In this document: in pieces, positions 1 to 7,861 of the stretch
Numbering within the stretch: the first letter of the stretch is position 1
How the letters are laid out: every line of letters begins with the position of its first letter
Assembly: GCF_001557215.1 (NCBI RefSeq)
Contig: NZ_LSJM01000161.1
Span: forward strand, 1 to 10,395
Direction: 5' to 3'
DNA from: Sphingomonas sp. CCH9-E2
GTDB lineage: Bacteria; Pseudomonadota; Alphaproteobacteria; Sphingomonadales; Sphingomonadaceae
DNA: 10,395 nucleotides
Notes under the pieces: generated by a model
Told to the model about the DNA's origin: nothing
Databases searched by the model: none
Seen by the model: only the letters and a program-made list of their open reading frames with translations
Translations under genes and position numbers: made by a program

Positions 1-3000
1 GGCGGGATGTCCGCGGGGACGGGGGCAGGAAGTACTTCGGAGGCAGGTTCGGCGGCGGCTTCGTCGGCCGAAGGGTACACCCCCCAATCGCCAATTTTGG
101 CGCGCACGCTGTCGTAGAAGGCTAGCGGATCACCGGCCACGACGAGCCCAGCGTCGCTCGCGCCGATGGTCACCGTTTCGTCGAAGCCGTCGCCATCGCG
201 GTCGCGAGCGCCGCTTCGAGGACTGTCGTCGACGATGATCAAGCGGCCGCGCTGGTCGACCGTTACGCACGGAGCTGGATCGAGGATCGCGGCCGCCACG
301 CGCTCATGGATGGAAGACCATTGGGATTCCCGGCCCTTTACGTCTGGATGCTGCGAGTAGACGCGCATGCCGAATCCGATGATGGATAGCAGCAGGTGCT
401 GGAACCCAAGCGCCCATGCCTTTGGCTGTCCTTCGTGCGGCAGCATGCTTCCTAGCAGGCGGGCAAATGTCCGTGCTTGCTCGAGCGCGTCGTTGACGTC
501 GGAAGCAGGGAAGACAGAGCCTGGGCGACACTTGACCTCGATTGGCGTGAGATGGATGCGCACCGAGCCTCCGACCAACCTAATCCCGATGACGAGGAGG
601 TCCGGCCTGGAAAGGGTGGCGTCCTTGCGATCTTGCCTCAAGGTCCTTGCGAGGTCGTTCAGGTATCCACGAAACGGGTCCACGGGCACGATGATGCAAA
701 CGGAAGCGTCTTTCTCCGTTCCCGCGACCACGGGAAGTAGACTCTCCCCGATGTTCGAGACTCGGAAGCGGTCCTGGAGCAGCCGCACCGCGACAAACAT
801 CCCCAGGTCGCCCGTGGCACCTGCGTTATCGCCAGCAAGGCCCCGGATGGTCGGGATGCCGCGCCGCGCAATTTCGAGGAGCACGTCCTGCACGCGGTCC
901 GCCTCGATGCCGGAGCATCCGGGCAGCCGATCCAGCGCGCGGGCCAGCGCCTCGCGGTCCGCCTGCTTCACTTTGGACAGCAGATAGTACCCATTCGTAT
1001 CGCCGGCGCGATGGGAATACGACGGCATGTCGTAGTCCCACAGGTAGGCGTCCTCCAGCCATCCTCCGAGAAAGCAGGCCGGGTCGATCGCCGATGAAGA
1101 TACAGCGACAAAGTCGGTGCTGCGCGTTTCCAGCATATCGCGCACGGCGTTGACGTTTGGCGCGAACCGCATCCCGGTACGGCGCTCGCCGAGGCTTTCC
1201 ATCGTCCCGATGCATGCCGCGACCTTGTCCGCGAGCACGTCGCCCGAGGGAGTGGCAGGTACCGACTGCCTCGTTTCGCTGAGAAATGCGCCTGGAAGCT
1301 GCCGCCTAACGCGGTGCCGCAGGAGAGCGCCGTGGCCAAGGGGCGAGCGGCCATCCACGGCCGCCCCGCTTGGCTCGGACATGTCGAGCTGGGCAATGAT
1401 GCCGAGGTCCGGCCTGGCCCGCGAAGGCTGTCCCTCAAACCAGCGAACGCTGTTCCGGGTGTCCTCGGCAAGGTTCGCGATGGTAGCGTCGTCCGGGCGC
1501 GATACGGCATCGCGATGGTCGAATATATCGACGAAGCGCGACCCGACGGACTGCCGGGACGTGCGCCCCTCCGCCTGGCGGAAACGCTCGGAGCTCCAGC
1601 TAATTAGTCCTTCATTGCATGCGTCCGTCGTTCCTCCTGCACTTGCCACCACGACACCCACGACAGGCTTTGCGGAAAGCAAGCCAGACACGTCCTCGAG
1701 TGCGCGCGCAACTTGTGCAGCGCTGAACCCGATCGAGATGCCGCCGACCGAAATTCCGAAGGCCTCGCCGAATGGCGCCTCGCGAGAACGCGCTGGCAAG
1801 CGCCCCAGCCGGTCGCCGTTCCACATTACGGACCAGTAGTCGGTGCCGTTCTCGACCGCGACGAAGTCGACCTTCTCGATTCCTCCCGGCGAGCGCAGCG
1901 ACAATGTCAGGAGGTCCGGCACGCAGTCCGGGTCAAGGACACTCACTGCCGGACACGGACGGCCGCCCGTATCCGCGTCATACAGGACGCCTTGCGCGAC
2001 AGCATGCCAGGCGATCCGTGCGGGGTGCAGGGGGGACAGGAGTATGGCATCGGGCACGCGCGAAATCGTGCGGCGGTCGCTTTCCAGCGAGGCGACGACG
2101 ACGACGTCGACCCAACAGGCCACGTCCGGTTCCGCGGCGAGCCACGCTTGGTAGGCATCGAGATAGCGCTCCACCAGCGCGCCAAAGCTCTCGTCGTTTG
2201 CGAGCCATTTGCCGAACTCTGCTGATTCGCAGAGGCCGGTCTGGTCGCCTTCGCCCCGAATGCGCGCAGCAATCGCCTGTCGTGCCTCCACGAAACCCTC
2301 CGGGGGCTGGAATTCGGAAGCAGTGGGGCGTGGATCCTGGAGGAACCGACCGGTTGACAAGACAGGCCCGTTTCCGACGCCCCACTTCGGTTGCACCCAT
2401 GCATCGACGTAGTCGTCAGCAATGACGAGCGGCAGGTAGGAGCATGCCACGGCATTCTCGGCCAGCATCCAGTCCTGGAGGCTCGATGCACGCGCACTCC
2501 TGTTAAGCTGTACCACCGGCTTCGCATCCGCCGGCTCGATGACGCGGCGGTTGGCACGGATCAAGCGCTCGAACTCACTCCTGCAGCCTTGCTCCGCGAC
2601 CTCCTCGACCACGACGAAGACTCGGCACTTTTCGTGGCCAACCGAGCCGTCCGGCGCCTGGCGGCTGAAGGAGATGTCCACCTGGTAGTTGCTGTCGGCT
2701 TCCACTTCTAGCTGGAGGAAACCGTCGCGCACGGCGCGCACGCTGATTTCTTGCGACCCATCCGCGCGTTCGCTGGCATCGTCCGCAGTCCCGCTCGCCA
2801 CTGGATCGACACTGACCCCGGGCGACGCAAAGACGAGCAATTCGTACCTCCCGCCCCCGGGGACTGAGAGGCTGGTCTCCCATTCTGGGGCTCCTCGTGC
2901 GCGCCGCGAAGGCTTGCGCGGCGGCGTGAGCTTTCGCGCCACGCGGCACGCGACGAAAATGCCCGGCTGCCAGGTGGCTAGCGAGACAACCTTTACCGCC

Positions 3001-4238
3001 CCCGGCTTGAAGCCATCGGCCGACGCCACGTAGCGGATCGGCGATTTGTGTGGCGGCGGAGCATTGTCCACGAGTACGGACTCGCCCTCGCCGACCTGCA
3101 CCTCGCCTACGAGGGGACCGCCAGGTCCGCCGGGACGACGCTCGAGCGTCACGACGGTGCCGGTCGCGTCCGGGCCCACTGTCTCGAAAGAAAGCGCGAC
3201 GCTCGCCTCCACGACCACCGGCATGCCCTTTGCTGGCGGCAGGAGCCAGTTGGAGCACTCCATTCTTATGTCACCGGTGGCGGCTGCGTCTTCCGTCAGC
3301 AGTTCGGACCACTTCTCGACCGTCAAGGCGCGCCACCAAGCCGGTGCCGCCGAAATCTCCAAGTCATCTGCTGGGCAATAGAAGGCGGCCGTCGCCCTCT
3401 CGAACGCGGTTGGCAGGTCGCAAACCGAGCGGATGTGCGCGAGGAAGGCATCGAGATGGGCCGCGTCGTCGTCAGACGCACCTTCCTGCGCACGCCGGAC
3501 TCCCGCGCCGAACCCGTCGGCGACCGCATCTGCAATCTTCTCCAACGTCGATGGCTGGTCCCGGGACGATATGGACCCGTCAGCCATCGGCGGCATGCCG
3601 CACGCCAAGCTGATCCTTTGGCCCGCGCGTAAGTCGCTCGCCCCTGGAACCGCAGAGAACAGGCGCGAGAGGACTCGCCACGCGGCCCCGCGTTGCGTGC
3701 GTTCGGTATCCATCTCGTCCGAGGCAGCAGCTGCCCGCCCGACAAGTGCTACGGCTTCCTCGATTTCATCCTGCGCTTGCAGGCCAGCCAGGCCGGCCCC
3801 CGCGCGCGCAAGAGACTGGATGAATCCGTCGGCCCACCAATCCTCGAACGGCACGTTGCCGCCATTGTTGCTGGCCGCGACACCGAATTCGTCGGTCGTC
3901 GAGGTCACCGACCGCATGCTGTGCTGCCCAGGCGGCACTAGCGCAACGAATGTGGGTTGCGAGGGATGGTTGCGCAGGTTCAGCAGGTGCGTGTCGTCAC
4001 ACCGGCCCGACGCACCGATGGCGGGGTTTGCTTCACCGGGGCCAAGCCTCGGCAACTGCAGGAGGATCGGTATCCCGGTCGCCGCGGCCGCTCCCTCGAC
4101 TACGCGGTCAAATACCGCCTCCATTATCGAAAGCGGCGGACCATGGAATATGAGGCGGACCTCTCCTTCGCCACCCGAGAGCGCCTGGGCGATCCTTTCC
4201 GACACCAGGTCGGCAATATGCGATGCAAGCAGGTTCAT
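1..4238 (-). CDS. Giant DptH/DndH-like restriction protein with PD-(D/E)xK nuclease signature, 3' end cut by window
   Basis: The frame is open from an ATG at 4238 to the left edge, giving 1412 residues without a stop; the C-terminus lies outside the window. The start overlaps the stop of the upstream gene within TGATGA. Visible layout: a helical N-terminus (1-50); an alanine-rich region with acidic helices (about 150-310); a beta-rich, Ig-like stretch (about 340-560) interrupted by a basic proline/arginine linker near 435-450; an SPLHPAR motif at 735-741; and a nuclease-like core near 1213-1255 with D1213, E1234-V-K1236 and a following helix containing EQARTFARLL. The visible tail becomes rich in Ala, Pro and Glu, like an interdomain linker. 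No Walker A is seen in this part. Position as last gene of an ATPase/helical/giant trio, together with size, suggests DptH, in which a HerA-like ATPase domain would follow; that domain is predicted, not seen. Other giant defence proteins remain possible. The reading frame is very secure; the family is moderate. Confidence 0.8.
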   Translation of the reverse strand, partial: MNLLASHIADLVSERIAQALSGGEGEVRLIFHGPPLSIMEAVFDRVVEGAAAATGIPILLQLPRLGPGEANPAIGASGRCDDTHLLNLRNHPSQPTFVALVPPGQHSMRSVTSTTDEFGVAASNNGGNVPFEDWWADGFIQSLARAGAGLAGLQAQDEIEEAVALVGRAAAASDEMDTERTQRGAAWRVLSRLFSAVPGASDLRAGQRISLACGMPPMADGSISSRDQPSTLEKIADAVADGFGAGVRRAQEGASDDDAAHLDAFLAHIRSVCDLPTAFERATAAFYCPADDLEISAAPAWWRALTVEKWSELLTEDAAATGDIRMECSNWLLPPAKGMPVVVEASVALSFETVGPDATGTVVTLERRPGGPGGPLVGEVQVGEGESVLVDNAPPPHKSPIRYVASADGFKPGAVKVVSLATWQPGIFVACRVARKLTPPRKPSRRARGAPEWETSLSVPGGGRYELLVFASPGVSVDPVASGTADDASERADGSQEISVRAVRDGFLQLEVEADSNYQVDISFSRQAPDGSVGHEKCRVFVVVEEVAEQGCRSEFERLIRANRRVIEPADAKPVVQLNRSARASSLQDWMLAENAVACSYLPLVIADDYVDAWVQPKWGVGNGPVLSTGRFLQDPRPTASEFQPPEGFVEARQAIAARIRGEGDQTGLCESAEFGKWLANDESFGALVERYLDAYQAWLAAEPDVACWVDVVVVASLESDRRTISRVPDAILLSPLHPARIAWHAVAQGVLYDADTGGRPCPAVSVLDPDCVPDLLTLSLRSPGGIEKVDFVAVENGTDYWSVMWNGDRLGRLPARSREAPFGEAFGISVGGISIGFSAAQVARALEDVSGLLSAKPVVGVVVASAGGTTDACNEGLISWSSERFRQAEGRTSRQSVGSRFVDIFDHRDAVSRPDDATIANLAEDTRNSVRWFEGQPSRARPDLGIIAQLDMSEPSGAAVDGRSPLGHGALLRHRVRRQLPGAFLSETRQSVPATPSGDVLADKVAACIGTMESLGERRTGMRFAPNVNAVRDMLETRSTDFVAVSSSAIDPACFLGGWLEDAYLWDYDMPSYSHRAGDTNGYYLLSKVKQADREALARALDRLPGCSGIEADRVQDVLLEIARRGIPTIRGLAGDNAGATGDLGMFVAVRLLQDRFRVSNIGESLLPVVAGTEKDASVCIIVPVDPFRGYLNDLARTLRQDRKDATLSRPDLLVIGIRLVGGSVRIHLTPIEVKCRPGSVFPASDVNDALEQARTFARLLGSMLPHEGQPKAWALGFQHLLLSIIGFGMRVYSQHPDVKGRESQWSSIHERVAAAILDPAPCVTVDQRGRLIIVDDSPRSGARDRDGDGFDETVTIGASDAGLVVAGDPLAFYDSVRAKIGDWGVYPSADEAAAEPASEVLPAPVPADIP

Positions 4239-5746
4239 CACACGGGCTCCACGGCCGCGAACGGCGGGACAAGCAACATTCCGCTCTCGGCATCTGGGCT
4301 ATCCAGTACCAAGCCAAGCATTCGCAGCTGGTGGCCGAGATCGTTGGTGGCAATGTCTCGGTGGTCGACGGCTAGTCCGTATCTCGCGAGATGTTGCGAT
4401 AGTCGATGCACGGATCGTGGTCCCGTGGTGCTGGCAAGGGCACAATGGACGAGGGCAAGCACCGCGACGGGCCCCAGGCCTACGACCCAGGGACTCGAGT
4501 TGCTGGTGCCTCGCTTCCGCAAGGCATATCCTTGGTCATAGCCGCGCAATATGGGGCTGGCCGCCTGGCGTTGGCCGAGGACGTGGCGTGCGAATTCCAT
4601 GATGTTCGAGCCAATTCCCTTCTTGCACAGCAAGGCACGCGTCTCTCGCTCCCCGACTTCGGCGAGGGTTTCCATGAGCCGGCGTGCTTCGAGCGCCGAT
4701 CGACTTTCGTGCGTTTCCTCGCAGAGCGACGCGATTCCCTCGGCCGACGACAGCGACCGCGGGCGGTCGCCGTTCTCGGCCTGCAACGCCCACAGCACTG
4801 CGTTCAGGCCGAGGCGGGCTTGCAGGAATGCAGAAGCGCGGTCCTTAATCCCAGGAAGTGCCCGATCGCCATAGGAAAGGAAGGTGAAGGTTGGTGGGAA
4901 AACGAGCGAGCGCACCTCGGCAGCAGTCGCCGGAGCTGCGCCAGTCGCGGCTCGCCGGATGCATTCCCACGTCCTGGCGTGAACGTCGCAAAGCCAGGCT
5001 ACATGCGCGACGGCCGCGAGCCGAACGACGGCCTCGAGCAAGCTCGTCCACTGCCTCCGCGTCATTGCGTTCTTCGCCGCGATGATCGACTGTAGGTCCC
5101 GGACAAACTGCCGCGCGGGGTAGCTGGCGTCGCCACGGTCGTTCGGGTCAAGGTTCGCCTCGCCAGCGACCTCGAATGCTCCCCAGGTGGGTTCCGGCAC
5201 CCATGCAGCGATTTCGGCCTGGAGGAAACGGGCAAAAATGTCATCTTCCTCGGTCACCGAAAGCGCATCAAAGAGCGAACGCCAAGTCTCGGAAGCACGA
5301 TCCTGATCTGGTGATCCCAGCCAGATCATGCGCCTGACCAGGGCACCGGCCGGCCAAGAATTGCTGCTGAGGCGCGCCGAACCAGAGAATAGGGCAGCTT
5401 GCGGGACCAGAGGCGTCACTTGGACGAACCGCTTCGAAGACTGGTTAGGAAGCTTGGGGCTCTCGAGCACGGAGTGCAGCAATAGGTGGAATGCGTCAGC
5501 ATCCAGGGCCGCGTCGCCCGGGCTCCTCGACTGGTTCCTGTAGCGCTCCACCTCGCGATCGAGCTCGCGGCCTCGCTGCGGAACGGTGCGTTCGGTCGCC
5601 TCCAGGAAGCCCGCTTGTCGGTAGAGCGAAGACAGGATCACCTCCGAGCTCGCGTACTCGGGAGCAGGGGACATGGCCAAGGCGGAGTCCTGGTATGCCT
5701 GGTGGGACGTGCGCCAGGGTTCGTCGCGAAACCGCTCCAGGGTCAT
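4238..5746 (-). CDS. DptG/DndG-like accessory protein of a restriction complex
   Basis: A 502-residue, mostly helical protein with no enzyme motif that I recognise, no signal peptide and no convincing membrane segment, so probably cytoplasmic. The ATG at 5746 overlaps the TGA of the ATPase gene as ATGA, which fixes the start and implies coupled translation. The C-terminal quarter is the most family-like part: a basic GYALRKRGTSNSSPW stretch (406-420), a hydrophobic helix with VVGLGPVAVLALVHCAL (421-437), then a segment (about 445-495) that looks like a winged helix and ends in a hydrophobic strand. That arrangement recalls the C-terminus of DptG, the middle protein of the DndFGH restriction complex, and the gene sits exactly between the DptF-like and DptH-like genes. 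The N-terminal half (1-250) is Ala/Arg/Leu rich and could be any helical scaffold. Role by analogy: bridging the ATPase and the giant nuclease protein or contacting DNA. The coding call is secure; the family name leans on gene order. Confidence 0.75.
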   Translation of the reverse strand: MTLERFRDEPWRTSHQAYQDSALAMSPAPEYASSEVILSSLYRQAGFLEATERTVPQRGRELDREVERYRNQSRSPGDAALDADAFHLLLHSVLESPKLPNQSSKRFVQVTPLVPQAALFSGSARLSSNSWPAGALVRRMIWLGSPDQDRASETWRSLFDALSVTEEDDIFARFLQAEIAAWVPEPTWGAFEVAGEANLDPNDRGDASYPARQFVRDLQSIIAAKNAMTRRQWTSLLEAVVRLAAVAHVAWLCDVHARTWECIRRAATGAAPATAAEVRSLVFPPTFTFLSYGDRALPGIKDRASAFLQARLGLNAVLWALQAENGDRPRSLSSAEGIASLCEETHESRSALEARRLMETLAEVGERETRALLCKKGIGSNIMEFARHVLGQRQAASPILRGYDQGYALRKRGTSNSSPWVVGLGPVAVLALVHCALASTTGPRSVHRLSQHLARYGLAVDHRDIATNDLGHQLRMLGLVLDSPDAESGMLLVPPFAAVEPV

Positions 5747-7848
5747 CGGGCTCCACCATCCTTGCGGGTTGCAAACCCGGTACGTCGTTGCACGACCGTG
5801 GTCCCGCTACGGCCGATGCGAATGCGGGCTCGGTCGAGCACGGCACGGTCGCGGACAATTGGCCCGGACAGGCGGGCACGCGTCGTATCGAGCAGCGCCA
5901 GGACTGTTCGCGGCAAGGAGGCCACCGACATGCCCTGCTCGAGTTCCTTGACGGCCTTGAACAATTCGTAGGTCAGCGCGATCGGCTGGCCAGAGCGCCC
6001 ATCCCCCACCAGCAGGAAGCAAATGGGAGATGCAGGGCGACCGGGCGCCCTTTCCTCCACCGGCTTCACCGATCGCGACGGGACAACGAGGGTCGCGCGG
6101 CGGATGGCAGGCGGCAACGGCTGCCCGAACGTCGTCGTGAGCGAGATCTCGAAGTCCTGATTGACATTGAGCAGTTGCTCGACCTCCCCAGCGACATCGA
6201 ACAGGTCATCGCCGGCCTCGTCCTCCACCACCCGTTGGAATTGCTGGAGTATCTCGGCGTCGCGAACCGCGGCGCAACGGGCCCCCAGCGATCGCCGCGC
6301 CAGGCGACATGCAAAATCGCGCACGAGGCGCTGCACGTTTGTCGCGGCGGCGGGGCGCTTGCGCCGAATGGCGGCGACGGAAAGCTCCGCGTCCAATCGC
6401 CCGAGGCGCTCGATCAAATCCACCTCTATCCGAGAGAGGATCTGGAGGCGGCGAAGATATTCCAGCCCTTCGCTGACTGACCGGCTGAAGCGGACGTCCA
6501 CCTCGCGGAGTGCAAAACGCGTGTTGCGCGTTGCCTGGACCTCGGTGTCGGGATCGGCGAGCGCCGGGTCGAGTAGGTCGGCAAGCCCCTCGAGCGCGTC
6601 GCTGATCATCGTCGGCAAGTATGGCGATCGGCGCGAAGACAGAAACCACTGCAAGCCCATCGCCGTGTTGTCGTCCTCATAGCCGAGGTCTCTCAGGTCC
6701 TTGAGCAGTGCGGGTCCAGCATCACGATCCCAGCGGTGGAAGAGCGCATGTTGGTATTGGGCGGCAACTAGGTGGAAGATCGCCGTTGATTGCTCCTTGG
6801 CCGGACGCCCGCCGCGACTTGCCTGTTGATCGAGCTCCACCATCTTGGCGGCCCATTCACAAGGTGCCAGGCCCGTTTCGCGAGGAGAGACGCGGTGCCC
6901 GGCCAGCAGGTAGGAGACGAGCGAAAAGAGGTCGCGGAAGCTCCAGCGCTTCGCAGTACCAACCTCGAACCAACGAAGCATCTGGAGAAGCGAGGCTTGC
7001 TCGCGGTCGCGAGCCAAGCGTTCCCGGCTACCACAAAATGGGCAAGAAGCCCCCGCAGCGCAGGTTCCCGCGGCCGGCCAATCGGATTCTTCGAGCGCGC
7101 GTAGCAACAGGCGGCTGGCTGGAGCCTCGCCGCCTTCGACGGGAGGCAATAGGAGGGTTTCGACGTCCATCGGCCAGACCGCGACTTCGGGGAACTCGTC
7201 CAGCGGCCAGCAGGAAGGCGCGTCGGGGGAAAGGCTAACGGCACGCGTGACCGCCTCCAGAAGCCGGCGGGGACGGTCCAAGCCCTGGTCTATCGCCTCG
7301 ATCAGCGCGTCGTCGAGGATTCCTCGATTGACGCAGCATAGGTAGGCTTCCCGCGACTGGGCGCCCATCATTGCGTTGAGTTCGTCGAGCAGCGCTTGCG
7401 CCGCAACCCTACCCGAACCGTCAACAACTGCGGATGCGTCCTGTACGATCGAGAGGGCAAGCTCCCGCGGCGGCGTCCCGAGCGCCCCGGCGTCGATACG
7501 CACCAGACGCGGCACTGGCTTGCCTTCCGGCGGAAAGAACTCGTCCCTCAAAGCACGAGCCAACGAAGCATTCCCGCCCAGCGCACGGTCAAGCCAGCCA
7601 ACTACCGATTCAATGGCCTCCGTCTTGCCGTTCCCTGGGCCCCCAACGAGGAGCAAGATGCGCGGTGTTGAGCCGGGCGCTTCAACAACCGCGGTGCTCC
7701 AAGCCTCGAGGCGGTGCAGCAGGTTCGTTTCGAATACCGCCTCGCCCGGCCGGCCGCTTGCCGCGTCAAAAAGGCGACGGACGCCGCCTGCCCGGTTTCC
7801 GGCCCAATTGAGCAACTGCGCCGGAAACGGCGCTGCGCTAATTTCCAC
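5743..7848 (-). CDS. DptF/DndF-like P-loop ATPase
   Basis: A 701-residue protein starting at GTG 7848, supported by a run of six G seven bases upstream and by no good in-frame alternative (the next Met is residue 160). It has a clear Walker A, VGGPGNGKTE, with K75 and T76, preceded by the hydrophobic strand RILLLV (63-68). CCVNRGILDDALIEA (171-185) looks like the sensor-1 strand and helix of an AAA-type ATPase of the DptF kind. A cysteine cluster C263-x5-C269-x2-C272 may bind zinc or another metal; a fourth ligand is not obvious. The C-terminal half is helical, with arginine-rich segments (495-530) that could touch DNA, and an acidic stretch (541-560). It would hydrolyse ATP to drive or gate DNA restriction together with the two downstream products, with which it is translationally linked. 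Being an ATPase is nearly certain; DptF family membership is judged by motif style, length and gene order. A different STAND/AAA defence ATPase is the main alternative. Confidence 0.82.
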   Translation of the reverse strand: MEISAAPFPAQLLNWAGNRAGGVRRLFDAASGRPGEAVFETNLLHRLEAWSTAVVEAPGSTPRILLLVGGPGNGKTEAIESVVGWLDRALGGNASLARALRDEFFPPEGKPVPRLVRIDAGALGTPPRELALSIVQDASAVVDGSGRVAAQALLDELNAMMGAQSREAYLCCVNRGILDDALIEAIDQGLDRPRRLLEAVTRAVSLSPDAPSCWPLDEFPEVAVWPMDVETLLLPPVEGGEAPASRLLLRALEESDWPAAGTCAAGASCPFCGSRERLARDREQASLLQMLRWFEVGTAKRWSFRDLFSLVSYLLAGHRVSPRETGLAPCEWAAKMVELDQQASRGGRPAKEQSTAIFHLVAAQYQHALFHRWDRDAGPALLKDLRDLGYEDDNTAMGLQWFLSSRRSPYLPTMISDALEGLADLLDPALADPDTEVQATRNTRFALREVDVRFSRSVSEGLEYLRRLQILSRIEVDLIERLGRLDAELSVAAIRRKRPAAATNVQRLVRDFACRLARRSLGARCAAVRDAEILQQFQRVVEDEAGDDLFDVAGEVEQLLNVNQDFEISLTTTFGQPLPPAIRRATLVVPSRSVKPVEERAPGRPASPICFLLVGDGRSGQPIALTYELFKAVKELEQGMSVASLPRTVLALLDTTRARLSGPIVRDRAVLDRARIRIGRSGTTVVQRRTGFATRKDGGAR

Positions 7849-7855
7849 GGTCTAT

Positions 7856-7861
7856 CCCCCC
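7856..7861 (-). promoter_or_regulatory. G-run ribosome binding site deciding the GTG start of the ATPase gene
   Basis: On the minus strand six consecutive G (then ATAGACC) end seven bases before the GTG at 7848. The run begins with the last base of the methyltransferase TAG stop, so a ribosome ending on the methyltransferase would be placed on the start of the ATPase gene. This supports GTG 7848 as the true start and coupling of the two genes. Confidence 0.6.

Noticed and set aside
3433..4602. Long open frame on the plus strand (about 389 codons) antisense to the giant protein and its neighbour
   Set aside because: It crosses the junction of two well-supported minus-strand genes, its product is low-complexity Arg/Ser/Pro/Ala, and high-GC codon use routinely opens antisense frames. 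Similar plus-strand frames at 5491-6480 and 7714-8637 were rejected for the same reason.
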